Assembly (NCBI GenBank): GCA_900551445.1
Contig: URWA01000005.1
Coordinates: 1 to 64,000 of the forward strand
DNA length: 64,000 bases
Direction of reading: 5' to 3'
Source: an uncultured Bacteroides sp.
Lineage (GTDB): Bacteria > Bacteroidota > Bacteroidia > Bacteroidales > Bacteroidaceae
Position 1 is the first letter of the stretch; each line of letters starts with the position of its first letter. Position numbers and translations under genes: made by a program. This document shows positions 41,761-50,641 of the stretch, one piece after another. The notes beneath the pieces were generated by a model. It worked only from the letters and a program-made list of their open reading frames with translations, did not search any database and was not told the DNA's origin.

Positions 41761-42735
41761 TTATTTCACCACCCAAGCCGGATTGTGCGGAAGAGTGACT
41801 CTTGGATTGTAATGCATTTCCGTCTGGTCGGGGATACGGATGAGGTATTCTTTTCCGTTGTGGTTGGGGAGGGAAGTACCCCGTAGCCACGGGTTCATGC
41901 TTTTCAGCAGGCTGAAGTTGATGCCTTGTCCCTTGGCAAAGCGGGCCAGGTCGTCGATGTCTTCGGTCACTTTGATGGTCCGATAAGGAATTGGAGGATA
42001 CAAATCGCTGGAGCGGAGGTAGAAACCGAATTGTTTCGGGTCGGTCAGCAGCATCTTGGCAGCCAGGATGCGGTACACGTAGCGCGAGGTTTCCTCCACG
42101 AGGTAAAGGTCGAGGGCGTTGTCAACATATTGTCTGTCCTGTTGCTGGCTGATTCTTCCCTGTCCGGCGTTGTAGGACGCAGCCACGGTTTCCCAGTTAC
42201 CGAACTTGCGGTAAGCTTGTTTCAGGTACTTGCAGGCGGCTACGGTCGATTTCTCCACGTCGTAACGTTCGTCCACATGGTGGTTCACTTCCAGGTCGAA
42301 GTCGCGGGCGGTACCGCTCATGAACTGCCATAGTCCGGCAGCTCCGGCTCCCGAACGGGCCAGCGGATTGACGTTGCTTTCAATGACCATCAGGTATTTG
42401 AAGTCGTCGGGAACCCCTTGTTCCTTCAGGATAGGTTCGATGATAGGGAAATAGCGGTTGGCCCGCTTGATGATTTGCAGCGAAGTGCTGTGCATGTAAG
42501 TGAACGCCATTAGCTCCCGGTCCATGCGTTCACGCCGGTCATAGCGTGTCAGGTCGATGTCGATGCCGCAGAAACTGATGCTTTTGGGAACTTCGATGCA
42601 GCTGTAAGTAGGGGACGAGGCTGTTTCTGTCTGTGCAGTGCAGGAGGTGGAGAACCCGGGTAACAAAAAACCGGTTACAAATAGAGCGGTTGTAAGTGAT
42701 AAAGTGTATAAGCGTTTTGTCAATTTCATATTCAA
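41761..42735 (-). CDS. lytic transglycosylase (SLT/MltD-like), lipoprotein
   Basis: The 324-residue enzyme cuts peptidoglycan between MurNAc and GlcNAc. The N terminus is a signal sequence ending in FSTSC, so it is probably lipid-anchored. The SLT domain (about 95-240) holds the catalytic glutamate in VIESNVNPLARS, then GAAGLWQFM and SYNAGQGRI. The remaining C-terminal part (IKVTEDIDDLARFAKGQGINFSLL and beyond) is LysM-like. It starts 34 bases after the beta-galactosidase gene would begin, in the same direction, but there is no sign of functional coupling. The ATG at codon 3 (42729) is an equally good start. Confidence 0.92.
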   Translation of the reverse strand: MNMKLTKRLYTLSLTTALFVTGFLLPGFSTSCTAQTETASSPTYSCIEVPKSISFCGIDIDLTRYDRRERMDRELMAFTYMHSTSLQIIKRANRYFPIIEPILKEQGVPDDFKYLMVIESNVNPLARSGAGAAGLWQFMSGTARDFDLEVNHHVDERYDVEKSTVAACKYLKQAYRKFGNWETVAASYNAGQGRISQQQDRQYVDNALDLYLVEETSRYVYRILAAKMLLTDPKQFGFYLRSSDLYPPIPYRTIKVTEDIDDLARFAKGQGINFSLLKSMNPWLRGTSLPNHNGKEYLIRIPDQTEMHYNPRVTLPHNPAWVVK

Positions 42736-43018
42736 GGCTTTCTTGTAACTGTCGGTCTTTTGTGAATCTGTGGCAAAATAAGGACTTATTTATGAAAGTC
42801 AGGGGTATAATTTAGGCAAAAGTCAAGTAAAAATCGTTCAAAACTGGTTCGAGTTGACTTAATTCCCCACTTGGCTATGCATATGTTGGGCTATTTTGAG
42901 CCTTTAGGGCACAAAAAATCAACAGCTCTTTGTTAAAAAATCGCTCTAAAATACGAAATAAACTTTTGGGAAACGCTACCTTTTTAATTTATTTCACAAA
43001 ATGAGTTTTTCAGCTTGT

Positions 43019-43486
43019 TTAGTCGTCTAAATGAAAGCTGTGGAGGATGGTTTCCGGCACTTTGTCGTTGGCCTGGTGGTAGATAATCGAGATGTAGAAG
43101 CCGCAGCTTCCGTCTTTAGCCAGCAGGTAGCAATAGACGCATTTTTCTTCTTCGCAATTCCCTTTGAGCTGCACGCCGTGAAACTGTGGCAGCTCAAAAG
43201 GTTGCACTTCGCTTTGTGAGGTCACTTCATCGTCTGTGGCGATGGCTTTCAGTTCCTGTCCCAATTCTTCTTTTTTCATGCCATCTCCTTCCAGCAGCTG
43301 GATGGTGAGGTAGTAAGTGTCGTTTCCGGCAGTATAGCCTTCGGAGGAATCATCTTCTACGGTGAGGTCGGACGGAGCCTTGAAGGATACTCCATACGAA
43401 TCCCATCGGGTGATTTTCAACTGTTGTGCGACTGCCGGAACGGCTACAGTAAAGAATGTAATCAGGATAAAGAATAACTGTTTCAT
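43019..43486 (-). CDS. 155-residue secreted protein of unknown function
   Basis: A clear signal peptide (ends near VPAVAQ) is followed by a small globular domain with the segments WDSYGVSFKAP, YLTIQLLEG and a cysteine-bearing stretch CEEEKCVYCYL. It resembles small periplasmic proteins that are seen only in Bacteroidales; no function is recognised. Its start codon overlaps the stop codon region of the upstream DUF2007 gene by 4 bases, indicating translational coupling. Confidence 0.75.
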   Translation of the reverse strand: MKQLFFILITFFTVAVPAVAQQLKITRWDSYGVSFKAPSDLTVEDDSSEGYTAGNDTYYLTIQLLEGDGMKKEELGQELKAIATDDEVTSQSEVQPFELPQFHGVQLKGNCEEEKCVYCYLLAKDGSCGFYISIIYHQANDKVPETILHSFHLDD

Positions 43487-43713
43487 GCTTTTCGTTCTGC
43501 TACTACTTTTCGTGCGTAAACTTCTTCTTCCTTATTAACCAAAACGCATACGTGTCCTCCCATGTTGGCATAAGGAGAAGTGACAGCAGACAATGTCTCG
43601 TCTTTTAGCATGGCGTCCACACCGGCTGATTTCAACAAGCCCTTTACCAATTCAGCTTCCCAGAGGTCTCCTCTGAAAACTTCAATCAATGAATCGTAAT
43701 CTTTCGCTTCCAT
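43483..43713 (-). CDS. DUF2007 domain protein
   Basis: The 76-residue protein matches the DUF2007 ('putative signal transducing') family: EVFRGDLWEAELVKGLLKSAGVDA-type N terminus, a central strand with GGHVCVLVNKEE and a helical end. Members are small cytoplasmic alpha-beta proteins of unknown role that are often found near stress or PII-like genes. It is co-transcribed with the secreted protein gene downstream, with a 4-base overlap. Confidence 0.8.
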   Translation of the reverse strand: MEAKDYDSLIEVFRGDLWEAELVKGLLKSAGVDAMLKDETLSAVTSPYANMGGHVCVLVNKEEEVYARKVVAERKA

Positions 43714-43852
43714 AGTCTTTTGTTTTAAGGGTTAATAATTAGAAGTTTGTTTCTCTCATCTATTCTTATGTCAAAGATAACAAACTTTCGGAAATAAACA
43801 TGCTTTCGGGCATATATTTCTTTGGCAGGGTTGATTATTTCTTTCAGAATAT

Positions 43853-43882
43853 TTTGAATATCTGCTTGAAGTTGTAATTTTG
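43853..43882 (+). promoter_or_regulatory. promoter of proA
   Basis: TTTG at 43853 and TAATTTTG at 43875 are separated by 18 bases, close to the Bacteroidetes -33/-7 arrangement, and the -7 box lies 20 bases before the proA start. Confidence 0.6.
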
Positions 43883-43902
43883 CGATAAACTGTAATCTGA
43901 AA

Positions 43903-45162
43903 ATGGCGAAAATGAATCTGAATGAAATATTTCAATCCGTTCGGGCAGCATCCCGTAAACTGGCAATGTGGGATGTGGAAACGGTGAATACACTTTTGCG
44001 TGCGGTGGCCGATAAGATAGAGGAGAGAGCAGACAGCCTCTTGGAGGCCAATCAGGAGGACTTGCAGCGGATGGAAGTTTCCAATCCGAAGTACGACCGT
44101 CTGAAGTTGACAAAGGAACGTTTGTCGGGGATTGCGGCCGACATGCGTCAGGTGGCGGCGCTTCCTTCTCCGCTGGGACGTGTCCTGGAGAGCTATACGG
44201 TGCCGAGCGGGCTGCGGCTGAAAAAGGTGAGTGTGCCTTTCGGTGTAATCGGAGTGATTTATGAAGCCCGTCCGAATGTGAGTTTCGATGTGTTTGCATT
44301 GTGCCTGAAAAGTGGAAACGCCGCCATCCTGAAAGGAGGAAGTGATGCGGATGCTTCCAACCGGGCCATTGTGGAGTTGATTCATGAGGTGCTGGAAGAA
44401 TCTGGAGTAGACCCGCACGTGGTGGAACTGCTTCCTTCGAGTCGGGAGGCGACGGCGGCACTGTTGCATGCCGAAGGATGGGTGGACTTGATTATTCCCC
44501 GCGGAAGTAGTAGCCTGATTCGCTATGTGCGTGAGGAAGCTACCGTGCCGGTCATTGAAACGGGAGCCGGTATCTGTCACACGTATTTTGACCAGGCGGG
44601 CGACCTGGTCAAGGGAGCGGCCATTGTCAATAATGCCAAGACGCGCCGGGTAAGTGTCTGCAATGCCCTTGACTGTTTGCTCATTCATCGGGGACGTCTG
44701 TCTGATCTGCCGGCTTTGTGTGCACCGTTGCAGGAAAGCCGGGTGATACTGTATGCCGATGAACCGGCTTATGAGGCTTTGTCGGGGCGGTATCCGGTGG
44801 AATGGCTGCGGCCTGCCACGCCGGAGAGTTACGGTACGGAGTTCTTGGACTACAAGATGGCCATCAAGACGGTGGAGGATATTACGGAAGCGGTATCGCA
44901 TATTTATGCATACGGCTCCGGACACAGTGAATGTATCGTGACGGAAGATAAAGAAGCAGCCGACTTCTTTACGCGGGCAGTGGATGCGGCCTGTGTGTAT
45001 GTCAATGCACCGACTTCCTTTACCGATGGGGCTCAGTTCGGTCTGGGGGCCGAAATCGGAATCAGTACGCAGAAACTGCATGCCCGTGGTCCGATGGGTT
45101 TACGGGAGATGACTACCTATAAATGGATTGTGGAAGGCGACGGACAGATTCGAAAAAAATGA
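43903..45162 (+). CDS. proA: glutamate-5-semialdehyde dehydrogenase
   Basis: ProA reduces glutamyl-5-phosphate to glutamate semialdehyde with NADPH in proline synthesis. The 419 residues have normal length and the family segments PFGVIGVIYEARPNVSFD, KGGSDADASNRA and the active-site cysteine in VSVCNALDCLLIHR. It is followed in the same direction by argF', so this pair links proline and arginine synthesis from glutamate. The kinase gene proB is not next to it. Confidence 0.97.
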   Translation: MAKMNLNEIFQSVRAASRKLAMWDVETVNTLLRAVADKIEERADSLLEANQEDLQRMEVSNPKYDRLKLTKERLSGIAADMRQVAALPSPLGRVLESYTVPSGLRLKKVSVPFGVIGVIYEARPNVSFDVFALCLKSGNAAILKGGSDADASNRAIVELIHEVLEESGVDPHVVELLPSSREATAALLHAEGWVDLIIPRGSSSLIRYVREEATVPVIETGAGICHTYFDQAGDLVKGAAIVNNAKTRRVSVCNALDCLLIHRGRLSDLPALCAPLQESRVILYADEPAYEALSGRYPVEWLRPATPESYGTEFLDYKMAIKTVEDITEAVSHIYAYGSGHSECIVTEDKEAADFFTRAVDAACVYVNAPTSFTDGAQFGLGAEIGISTQKLHARGPMGLREMTTYKWIVEGDGQIRKK

Positions 45163-45193
45163 ATAAAAGAGAGATAGTATTGTATTTTTATAG

Positions 45194-45201
45194 TATATTT
45201 G
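45194..45201 (+). promoter_or_regulatory. -7 box of argF'
   Basis: TATATTTG fits TAnnTTTG and lies 33 bases before the argF' ATG, past the proA stop, so argF' may have its own promoter besides any readthrough. Confidence 0.5.
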
Positions 45202-45234
45202 CGAGGAAAAATAAATTTATATACACTTTTACGT

Positions 45235-46197
45235 ATGAAGACTTATACCAATGTATTCGATTTGGGCGACTTGAAGACCGCCTTGGCTGAAGCGTTCGAG
45301 ATTAAGAAAGACCGTTATAAATACGAAGCGTTGGGCAAGCATAAAACTTGTCTGCTGATATTCTTTAATAATAGTTTGCGTACGCGACTGAGCACGCAGA
45401 AGGCAGCCCGCAACCTGGGAATGGATGTCATTGTATTGGATGTGAACCAGGGTGCCTGGAAACTGGAAACCGAGCGTGGCGTGGTGATGGATGGCGACAA
45501 GAGTGAGCATCTGCTGGAGGCTATTCCGGTGATGGCTTCTTATTGCGACATTATCGGCGTGCGTTCGTTTGCCCGTTTCGAAAGCCGGGAGGACGACTAT
45601 ACCGAGAAGATTCTGAACCAGTTTATCCAGTATTCCGGCAAGCCGGTATTTTCCATGGAAGCAGCTACGGGACATCCCCTGCAGGCTTTTGCCGATTTGA
45701 TTACGATTGAGGAGTACAAGCGGACCGAACGTCCGAAGGTAGTTCTGACATGGGCTCCGCATCCGCGGGCACTTCCGCAGGCCGTTCCGAACTCTTTTGC
45801 GGACTTTATGAACGAGGCCAATGTGGATTTCGTAATTACACATCCGCACGGTTATGAACTCGACCCGAAGTTTGTGCGGGGCGCGAAGGTGGAATACGAC
45901 CAGAAGAAGGCGTTCGAAGGAGCGGAATTCATTTATGCCAAGAACTGGGCTTGTCCGGGGGTAACCTGTCCGGAAGACTACGGAAAGATTCTGAGTAAGG
46001 ACATGAGCTGGACGGTAGATACGGAGCACATGTCGTGGACCAACAATGCGTTCTTCATGCACTGTCTCCCGGTACGCCGTAACATGATTGTGTCGGATGA
46101 CGTGATTGAGGCTCCGACTTCACTGGTCATTCCGGAAGCTGCCAACCGGGAGATTTCAGCTACGGTGGTATTGAAGCGTATGCTTCAGAGTTTGTAA
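45235..46197 (+). CDS. argF': N-succinylornithine (acetylornithine-type) carbamoyltransferase
   Basis: The enzyme carbamoylates an N-acylated ornithine in the acetylated/succinylated arginine pathway that Bacteroidetes use instead of ordinary OTCase. I choose the ATG that gives MKTYTNVFDLGDL (320 residues). The carbamoyl-phosphate motif is FFNNSLRTRLSTQKA instead of the STRTR of usual OTCases, and the FMHCLPVRRN signature is near the end. Known structures of the B. fragilis enzyme show use of N-succinyl-L-ornithine, to which this protein appears closely related. The pairing with proA is typical for this group. Confidence 0.93.
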   Translation: MKTYTNVFDLGDLKTALAEAFEIKKDRYKYEALGKHKTCLLIFFNNSLRTRLSTQKAARNLGMDVIVLDVNQGAWKLETERGVVMDGDKSEHLLEAIPVMASYCDIIGVRSFARFESREDDYTEKILNQFIQYSGKPVFSMEAATGHPLQAFADLITIEEYKRTERPKVVLTWAPHPRALPQAVPNSFADFMNEANVDFVITHPHGYELDPKFVRGAKVEYDQKKAFEGAEFIYAKNWACPGVTCPEDYGKILSKDMSWTVDTEHMSWTNNAFFMHCLPVRRNMIVSDDVIEAPTSLVIPEAANREISATVVLKRMLQSL

Positions 46198-46214
46198 TAA
46201 TCAGCACTAAAATA

Positions 46215-46262
46215 AATGCCGTGACGGGCGGAGGGATATTCCCTCTTGTCGGTCACGGCATT
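46215..46262. terminator. bidirectional terminator after argF'
   Basis: AATGCCGTGAC pairs with GTCACGGCATT, and the loop can pair further through GAGGGAATATCCC-like sequence. A run of six thymines follows on the plus strand. It separates argF' from the convergent rhodanese gene. Confidence 0.8.
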
Positions 46263-46310
46263 CTTTTTTATCTTATCTGCTTTATCGGTGTGAATTGTCC
46301 GGTACTTGTT

Positions 46311-46709
46311 TTATTGCTCAATGTCTTTTCCCAGTTCTTTCCAGTTCTCAAAACCCTTGTCGAGGTTGTACACCTTGAAACCTTTCTTGACCAGCAGTTT
46401 GGCGGCGTTCCGGCTGCGGCGGCCGCTCTTGCAATACACGGCTACCGGCTGTTCCGGGTTCAGCAGTTCGTCGGCGTTGGCCGGGAATTTCTCATCCAGC
46501 ACGTTGATGTTGATACTGCCCGGAATATGGCCTTCACTGTATTCAGCCACGGTGCGCACGTCTACCAGTTGCACTTGGTCGTCACTGATGAAGCGTTCAA
46601 ACTCGTCGGCCGACAGGTTTTTGAAGTCATCGCCTGATTTTCCTTTGCATGCCACCATGGCTACGGCGAACATGCATATAAAGAACATGAAATAAATCGT
46701 CTTAATCAT
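46311..46709 (-). CDS. rhodanese-domain lipoprotein
   Basis: I start at the ATG giving MIKTIYFMFFICMFAV (132 residues), because it opens directly into a lipoprotein signal with the box VAMVAC; longer in-frame starts lie in the upstream gene. The rhodanese domain covers the rest, with VDVRTVAEYSEGHIPGS and the active-site loop CKSGRRSR, whose cysteine carries the persulfide. It is predicted to be anchored in the periplasm. It is the last gene of a six-gene operon and ends before the terminator after argF'. Confidence 0.9.
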   Translation of the reverse strand: MIKTIYFMFFICMFAVAMVACKGKSGDDFKNLSADEFERFISDDQVQLVDVRTVAEYSEGHIPGSININVLDEKFPANADELLNPEQPVAVYCKSGRRSRNAAKLLVKKGFKVYNLDKGFENWKELGKDIEQ

Positions 46710-46720
46710 AAAGTAGAGTG

Positions 46721-47386
46721 TTAGTAAGTAAATTCGTAGCTTACAAAGCCTTTCTCGTATGTGTTGATGCGGAGAATTACCCGGTCGCCTTGTGCAAGCC
46801 GTCCTTCGTAAGTCCACAAGGGTACGGAAAGAAAACTCTTGCGGGTGAACGCTTCATAGTCACCGTTCTGGTTGTGATAGAGCGTCAGGTGAAGTGTCCG
46901 GCTGCCGTCCTCGTTGTCGGTGATTCCGTCTTCGATAAAGTGGAAGATATGGCTTTTCTCCTTGGCCATAGGCAGCAGAATCAGGTTGAGGTAGCTTCCG
47001 GATTTCCATACGCTCTGAACGTTCAGCGGATCGGTTTTGGCAATGCCGTCTGGCAGCTTGTTGGCCGTTACCGGCTTCACGGCGATAATCAGCTGGCAGG
47101 AATACAGCAGGGCTGTTGCATTTCCTTGGGTGTCTGTCTCCTTGGGCTCATAGATGGATACCGTCCGGTAGGTCGAATCGGGTGTCAGTCCGTTCAGCCC
47201 TTCCCGGTTGAGAATCTGCAACGTTTCTCCCTTGTCGGTGATAAGGTCTTGAAGCCTCCCGTCTGTGTCTGTGGTTACGTCGATGAAAGTGCTTATCACG
47301 TTGGGATAGACGTACTCATCCTCCTTGCATGCTCCCAGAGAGAGCAGGCAGAAGAATGTGCTTAAAAGGAGGCGGACCTGTTTCAT
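46721..47386 (-). CDS. NigD-like lipoprotein
   Basis: The 221-residue protein starts at the ATG overlapping the acyltransferase stop codon and has a lipobox LSLGAC. The rest follows the NigD-like pattern (an N-terminal OB-type half and a C-terminal half with LHLTLYHNQNGD and the ending GFVSYEFTY). NigD was named for a gene in the nigrescin bacteriocin operon, but most Bacteroidales genomes carry many such lipoproteins with unknown role, and there is no bacteriocin gene here. Confidence 0.85.
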   Translation of the reverse strand: MKQVRLLLSTFFCLLSLGACKEDEYVYPNVISTFIDVTTDTDGRLQDLITDKGETLQILNREGLNGLTPDSTYRTVSIYEPKETDTQGNATALLYSCQLIIAVKPVTANKLPDGIAKTDPLNVQSVWKSGSYLNLILLPMAKEKSHIFHFIEDGITDNEDGSRTLHLTLYHNQNGDYEAFTRKSFLSVPLWTYEGRLAQGDRVILRINTYEKGFVSYEFTY

Positions 47387-48537
47387 GCTTCGGTGGCTTT
47401 CAGGTAGTTGATGGCCGGGTTGGCATACATTTGCAGGATGCACCGACGGAGGAACGCCTCGTCTTTATTCGGCAACTGAATCAAATCCAGTTTCTGTTGT
47501 AGATAGGTTTCGAAACGTTGCTTTTCTTCCGGTGTATATTTGCCGGCGAAGGTATCGGTGCCGTTCAGCAGGTCGCAGGCTACGTAGTTTCCCGGATATA
47601 TCCGGTAGCTGCGATGGATGTGCCGGTCGATCAGCGTAGCCAGGCGGTTGAAGATTTCCGTCTTGGGCAATCCCCGTAGTGTTTCCAACTCTTCGTTGAG
47701 GCAGGGAGCCGTCTGGAAATGTACGCGTCCTTTGTAGCCGAAGATACCGGTCTGCATGTTGGTCAGGTCGTCGGCCTGACTCTTCTTGAAGTCTTCCGAA
47801 TCCCGTTTCTGCTGCATCTCCTTTGCCTTCAGGAAGTCACACGGGTCATACTCGTACGACAGGGCCACAGGTACGAGGTTCAGTTCCTTCAACCGGTCTA
47901 CAATATCGCCTTCTCCTCCCATGGCCAGCATTTTCAACACGCTTTCCTGGGTGCGGTCGTTGGAATCCTTGGCTCTTCCTTCACGCTGGGCAATCCACAC
48001 ATTTTCCTTTTTCTGGGTCACGGCAAAGTGGATGTAGCGCGACATGCGGGCCGACGATTCCAGCATCTGCCGCATGCTCAGGGCACGTTGCACGATAAAC
48101 GACTTGTTCACCCGCACCAGTTTCTTTATCCAAGGGTAAATCAGCAGGTTGTCGCCGATGGCAATTTCCACGGTAGTGGGGAAGCCGTTGTCGAGCAGGC
48201 CGACAGATAGAAATCCCGGATCGAGTACGATATCCCGGTGATTGGAGATAAACGTATAACTCTTCTGTTTGTCGGGCAAGGAAGAGGCATCCAGATCGAA
48301 TCCGTCGCTGTGCTGTTGCATGATGTCGTGGAGCAGCTTGTGAAAGAAAGCTTTCTGCACGTCCAGGTTCGTTTTGCAGTGACGCAGTTGTGCCGCAATC
48401 ATTTCCATGGGAACACCCGGCATGACCGACTGGATGACAGCCTGAAAGTCCTTGTCGGCCAGCAATTCCTCGCAGATTTGCGGTAGCTCTTCGGGGGTGT
48501 ACGGACGAATATCGTCAAATTCAGCAGGTATGTTCAT
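47383..48537 (-). CDS. acyltransferase of the PlsC/GPAT superfamily
   Basis: The 384-residue protein contains the glycerolipid acyltransferase blocks: SNHRDIVLDPGFL near residue 98 (block I, with an extra residue between His and Asp compared with NHx4D), VNKSFIVQR (block II), and VWIAQREGRAKDSND (block III, usual EGTRS replaced). A long N-terminal helical part precedes them. It probably makes phosphatidate or a related acyl lipid at the inner membrane. It overlaps the NigD-like gene by 4 bases and follows ddl by 36 bases. Confidence 0.85.
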   Translation of the reverse strand: MNIPAEFDDIRPYTPEELPQICEELLADKDFQAVIQSVMPGVPMEMIAAQLRHCKTNLDVQKAFFHKLLHDIMQQHSDGFDLDASSLPDKQKSYTFISNHRDIVLDPGFLSVGLLDNGFPTTVEIAIGDNLLIYPWIKKLVRVNKSFIVQRALSMRQMLESSARMSRYIHFAVTQKKENVWIAQREGRAKDSNDRTQESVLKMLAMGGEGDIVDRLKELNLVPVALSYEYDPCDFLKAKEMQQKRDSEDFKKSQADDLTNMQTGIFGYKGRVHFQTAPCLNEELETLRGLPKTEIFNRLATLIDRHIHRSYRIYPGNYVACDLLNGTDTFAGKYTPEEKQRFETYLQQKLDLIQLPNKDEAFLRRCILQMYANPAINYLKATEA

Positions 48538-48573
48538 GATATAGAATGGCTTGTTCTTTCCAAAGATACAAAA

Positions 48574-49551
48574 TTAATTGAAATGGTCTTCAATAATATC
48601 GGTCATTACATCTTTTATATCCAGTCCGGCGGCACGCACCTGTTGCGGAATGAAGCTGGTAGCTGTCATACCTGGAGTGGTATTGATTTCAAGCATGTTG
48701 ATTTTCTCGCCTTCCGTGATGATGTAATCCACGCGGACGATACCCTTGCAGCCCAGGATGTCGTAGATGGCGGAAGTGAGCTGCCGTACGCGGCTGGTCA
48801 GTTCCGGGCTGAGGCGTGCCGGTGTGATTTCCGTCACTTCTCCTTTGTATTTGGCGTTATAGTCGAAGAATTCGTTCTTGCTGACCACCTCGGTAATAGG
48901 GAATACTACGGAGTTCTTTTTAGTCTTGTAGCATCCGTTGGCCAGTTCGATACCGTCCATAAAGGCTTCAATCATCACATCGTCCGATTCCTTGAAGGCT
49001 TCTTGCAAGGCCGGTTGGATTTGTTCCTTAGTCTTTACCTTGGTCACGCCGAAGCTGGAACCACTGGCATTGGGCTTGATGAAGCAAGGCAGTCCGATTT
49101 TGCTGATGACCTCCTCGTCGCTGATGCCATGGCGTTTGTTCACCAGCATGGACTCAGCTACCCGTACGCCGAAACCTTTCAGGTACTGGTTCAGGGTGAA
49201 CTTGCTGAAAGTCATGGCCGATACCAGTACGTCGCAGGTGGAGTAAGGGATGCCGATCAGTTCGAAATACCCTTGCAGGATACCGTTTTCTCCCGGAGTT
49301 CCGTGGATGGTGATATAGGCGAAGTCGGGGATGATTTTCTTTCCGTGGTCCATAAAGCTGAAGTCGTTCTTGTCCACTTTGGCACGGCTTCCGTCGGAAA
49401 GAATGGCTTCCCAGTGTGCTTTAGTCAGTTCTACAATATAAAGGGTATATTTTTCCTGGTCGATAAAAGAGTAGATACCCTCTGCACTTTTCATGGAGAC
49501 TCCGTGTTCGGAAGAGTCTCCTCCTGCTACAATCGCAATTGTACGTTTCAT
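48574..49551 (-). CDS. ddl: D-alanine--D-alanine ligase
   Basis: Ddl joins two D-alanines with ATP to make the dipeptide end of the peptidoglycan stem. The 325 residues have the ATP-grasp layout: GGDSSEHGVSMKSA at the N terminus, the HGTPGENGILQGYFEL motif near 86, KPNASGSSFGV, and the metal-binding LEINTTPGMTATS near the end. It is in an operon with a PASTA protein and RluA synthase upstream, a cell-envelope context. Confidence 0.96.
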   Translation of the reverse strand: MKRTIAIVAGGDSSEHGVSMKSAEGIYSFIDQEKYTLYIVELTKAHWEAILSDGSRAKVDKNDFSFMDHGKKIIPDFAYITIHGTPGENGILQGYFELIGIPYSTCDVLVSAMTFSKFTLNQYLKGFGVRVAESMLVNKRHGISDEEVISKIGLPCFIKPNASGSSFGVTKVKTKEQIQPALQEAFKESDDVMIEAFMDGIELANGCYKTKKNSVVFPITEVVSKNEFFDYNAKYKGEVTEITPARLSPELTSRVRQLTSAIYDILGCKGIVRVDYIITEGEKINMLEINTTPGMTATSFIPQQVRAAGLDIKDVMTDIIEDHFN

Positions 49552-49553
49552 AA

Positions 49554-50624
49554 TTATTCTCTGTTACTGATATACGTTCTCCATCTTTCCAGCAGACAGG
49601 TCATGTCTTCGGGCAGTTCGGAAGTGAAAAACATTTCCTCTCCCGTGCGGGGATGTACAAACCCCAGTGTCTTGGCATGCAAGGCCTGACGGGGACAGAT
49701 TTCGAAACAGTTGTTTACAAATTGTTTGTATTTGCTGAAATGAGTTCCTTTCAAGATTTCATGGCCGCCGTAGCGTTCGTCATTGAACAAGGTGTGGCCG
49801 ATGTATTTCATGTGTACGCGAATCTGGTGGGTGCGTCCGGTCTCAAGCACGCATTTCACCAGTGTGACGTAGCCCAGCCGTTCCAGCACCTGATAGTGGG
49901 TGACGGCATGTTTTCCCTGAGTCGGGTCGGCCATGACGGTCATCTGCATCCGGTCGCGCGGATTGCGCCCGATGTTGCCCACGATGGTGCCTTCATCCTG
50001 TTCCACGATACCCCACACCAAGGCATTGTATTCACGCTTGGTGGTCTTGTGGTAAAACTGAAGTCCCAGGTTGGTCTTGGCGTCCGGTGTCTTGGCTACG
50101 ACGAGCAAGCCCGACGTATCCTTGTCGATGCGGTGCACCAGTCCCACTTGCGGGTCGTTCGGATTATAGGTCGGCACATCGCGCAGATGCCAGGCGATGG
50201 CATTGACCAGGGTGCCGTGGTAATTGCCGCAGCCCGGATGCACCACCAGCCCCGCCGGCTTGTTGATGACCATCAGGTCGTCATCCTCATACACGATGTC
50301 CAAGGGAATATCTTCCGGAATGATATCGTTCTCGTAGCGTGGACGGTCCATCATCACGGTCAGCACATCCAGCGGCTTTACCTTGTAGCTGCTCTTCACC
50401 GGTTTCCCGTTGGCCATGACAAAGCCGTTGTCGGCTGCCGTCTGGATACGGTTGCGCGACGCATTGACGATGCGTTCGAATAAGTATTTGTCGATGCGGA
50501 CAGGAGCCTGTCCCTTGTCTACCACTGTACGGAAATGTTCGTACAGTTCCGGTTCACCTCCAATCGGTTCGATGTCGTCTGGCGTTTCGTCGTCCAGTTC
50601 GTAATCAATCAAATCTTCTGCCAT
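49554..50624 (-). CDS. RluA-family 23S rRNA pseudouridine synthase (RluD-like)
   Basis: The 356-residue enzyme isomerises uridines in 23S rRNA. An N-terminal S4 RNA-binding domain (VRIDKYLFERIVNASRN, about 40-100) precedes the catalytic domain, with the catalytic aspartate in VHRIDKDTSGLLVVAKT and the downstream GRTHQIRVH. The longer N terminus with an acidic stretch is common in Bacteroidetes. It begins 17 bases after the PASTA gene and ends 2 bases before ddl. Confidence 0.95.
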   Translation of the reverse strand: MAEDLIDYELDDETPDDIEPIGGEPELYEHFRTVVDKGQAPVRIDKYLFERIVNASRNRIQTAADNGFVMANGKPVKSSYKVKPLDVLTVMMDRPRYENDIIPEDIPLDIVYEDDDLMVINKPAGLVVHPGCGNYHGTLVNAIAWHLRDVPTYNPNDPQVGLVHRIDKDTSGLLVVAKTPDAKTNLGLQFYHKTTKREYNALVWGIVEQDEGTIVGNIGRNPRDRMQMTVMADPTQGKHAVTHYQVLERLGYVTLVKCVLETGRTHQIRVHMKYIGHTLFNDERYGGHEILKGTHFSKYKQFVNNCFEICPRQALHAKTLGFVHPRTGEEMFFTSELPEDMTCLLERWRTYISNRE

Positions 50625-50641
50625 TTCTTAGTCTGTGGAGG

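Noticed and set aside
42736..43018. 283-base gap between the lytic transglycosylase gene and the secreted-protein gene as a hidden small gene or RNA
   Set aside because: I found no open frame with a plausible start and no strong hairpin; it probably just holds promoter sequence.
43771..45081. 436-codon frame antisense to proA, extending past its start
   Set aside because: It has no recognisable domain, while proA is full-length, has a -33/-7 promoter and an intact active-site cysteine.
46721..47443. Longer starts for the NigD-like and rhodanese lipoproteins (47443 and 46817)
   Set aside because: They would place 19-36 residues of unrelated sequence before clean lipoprotein signal peptides.
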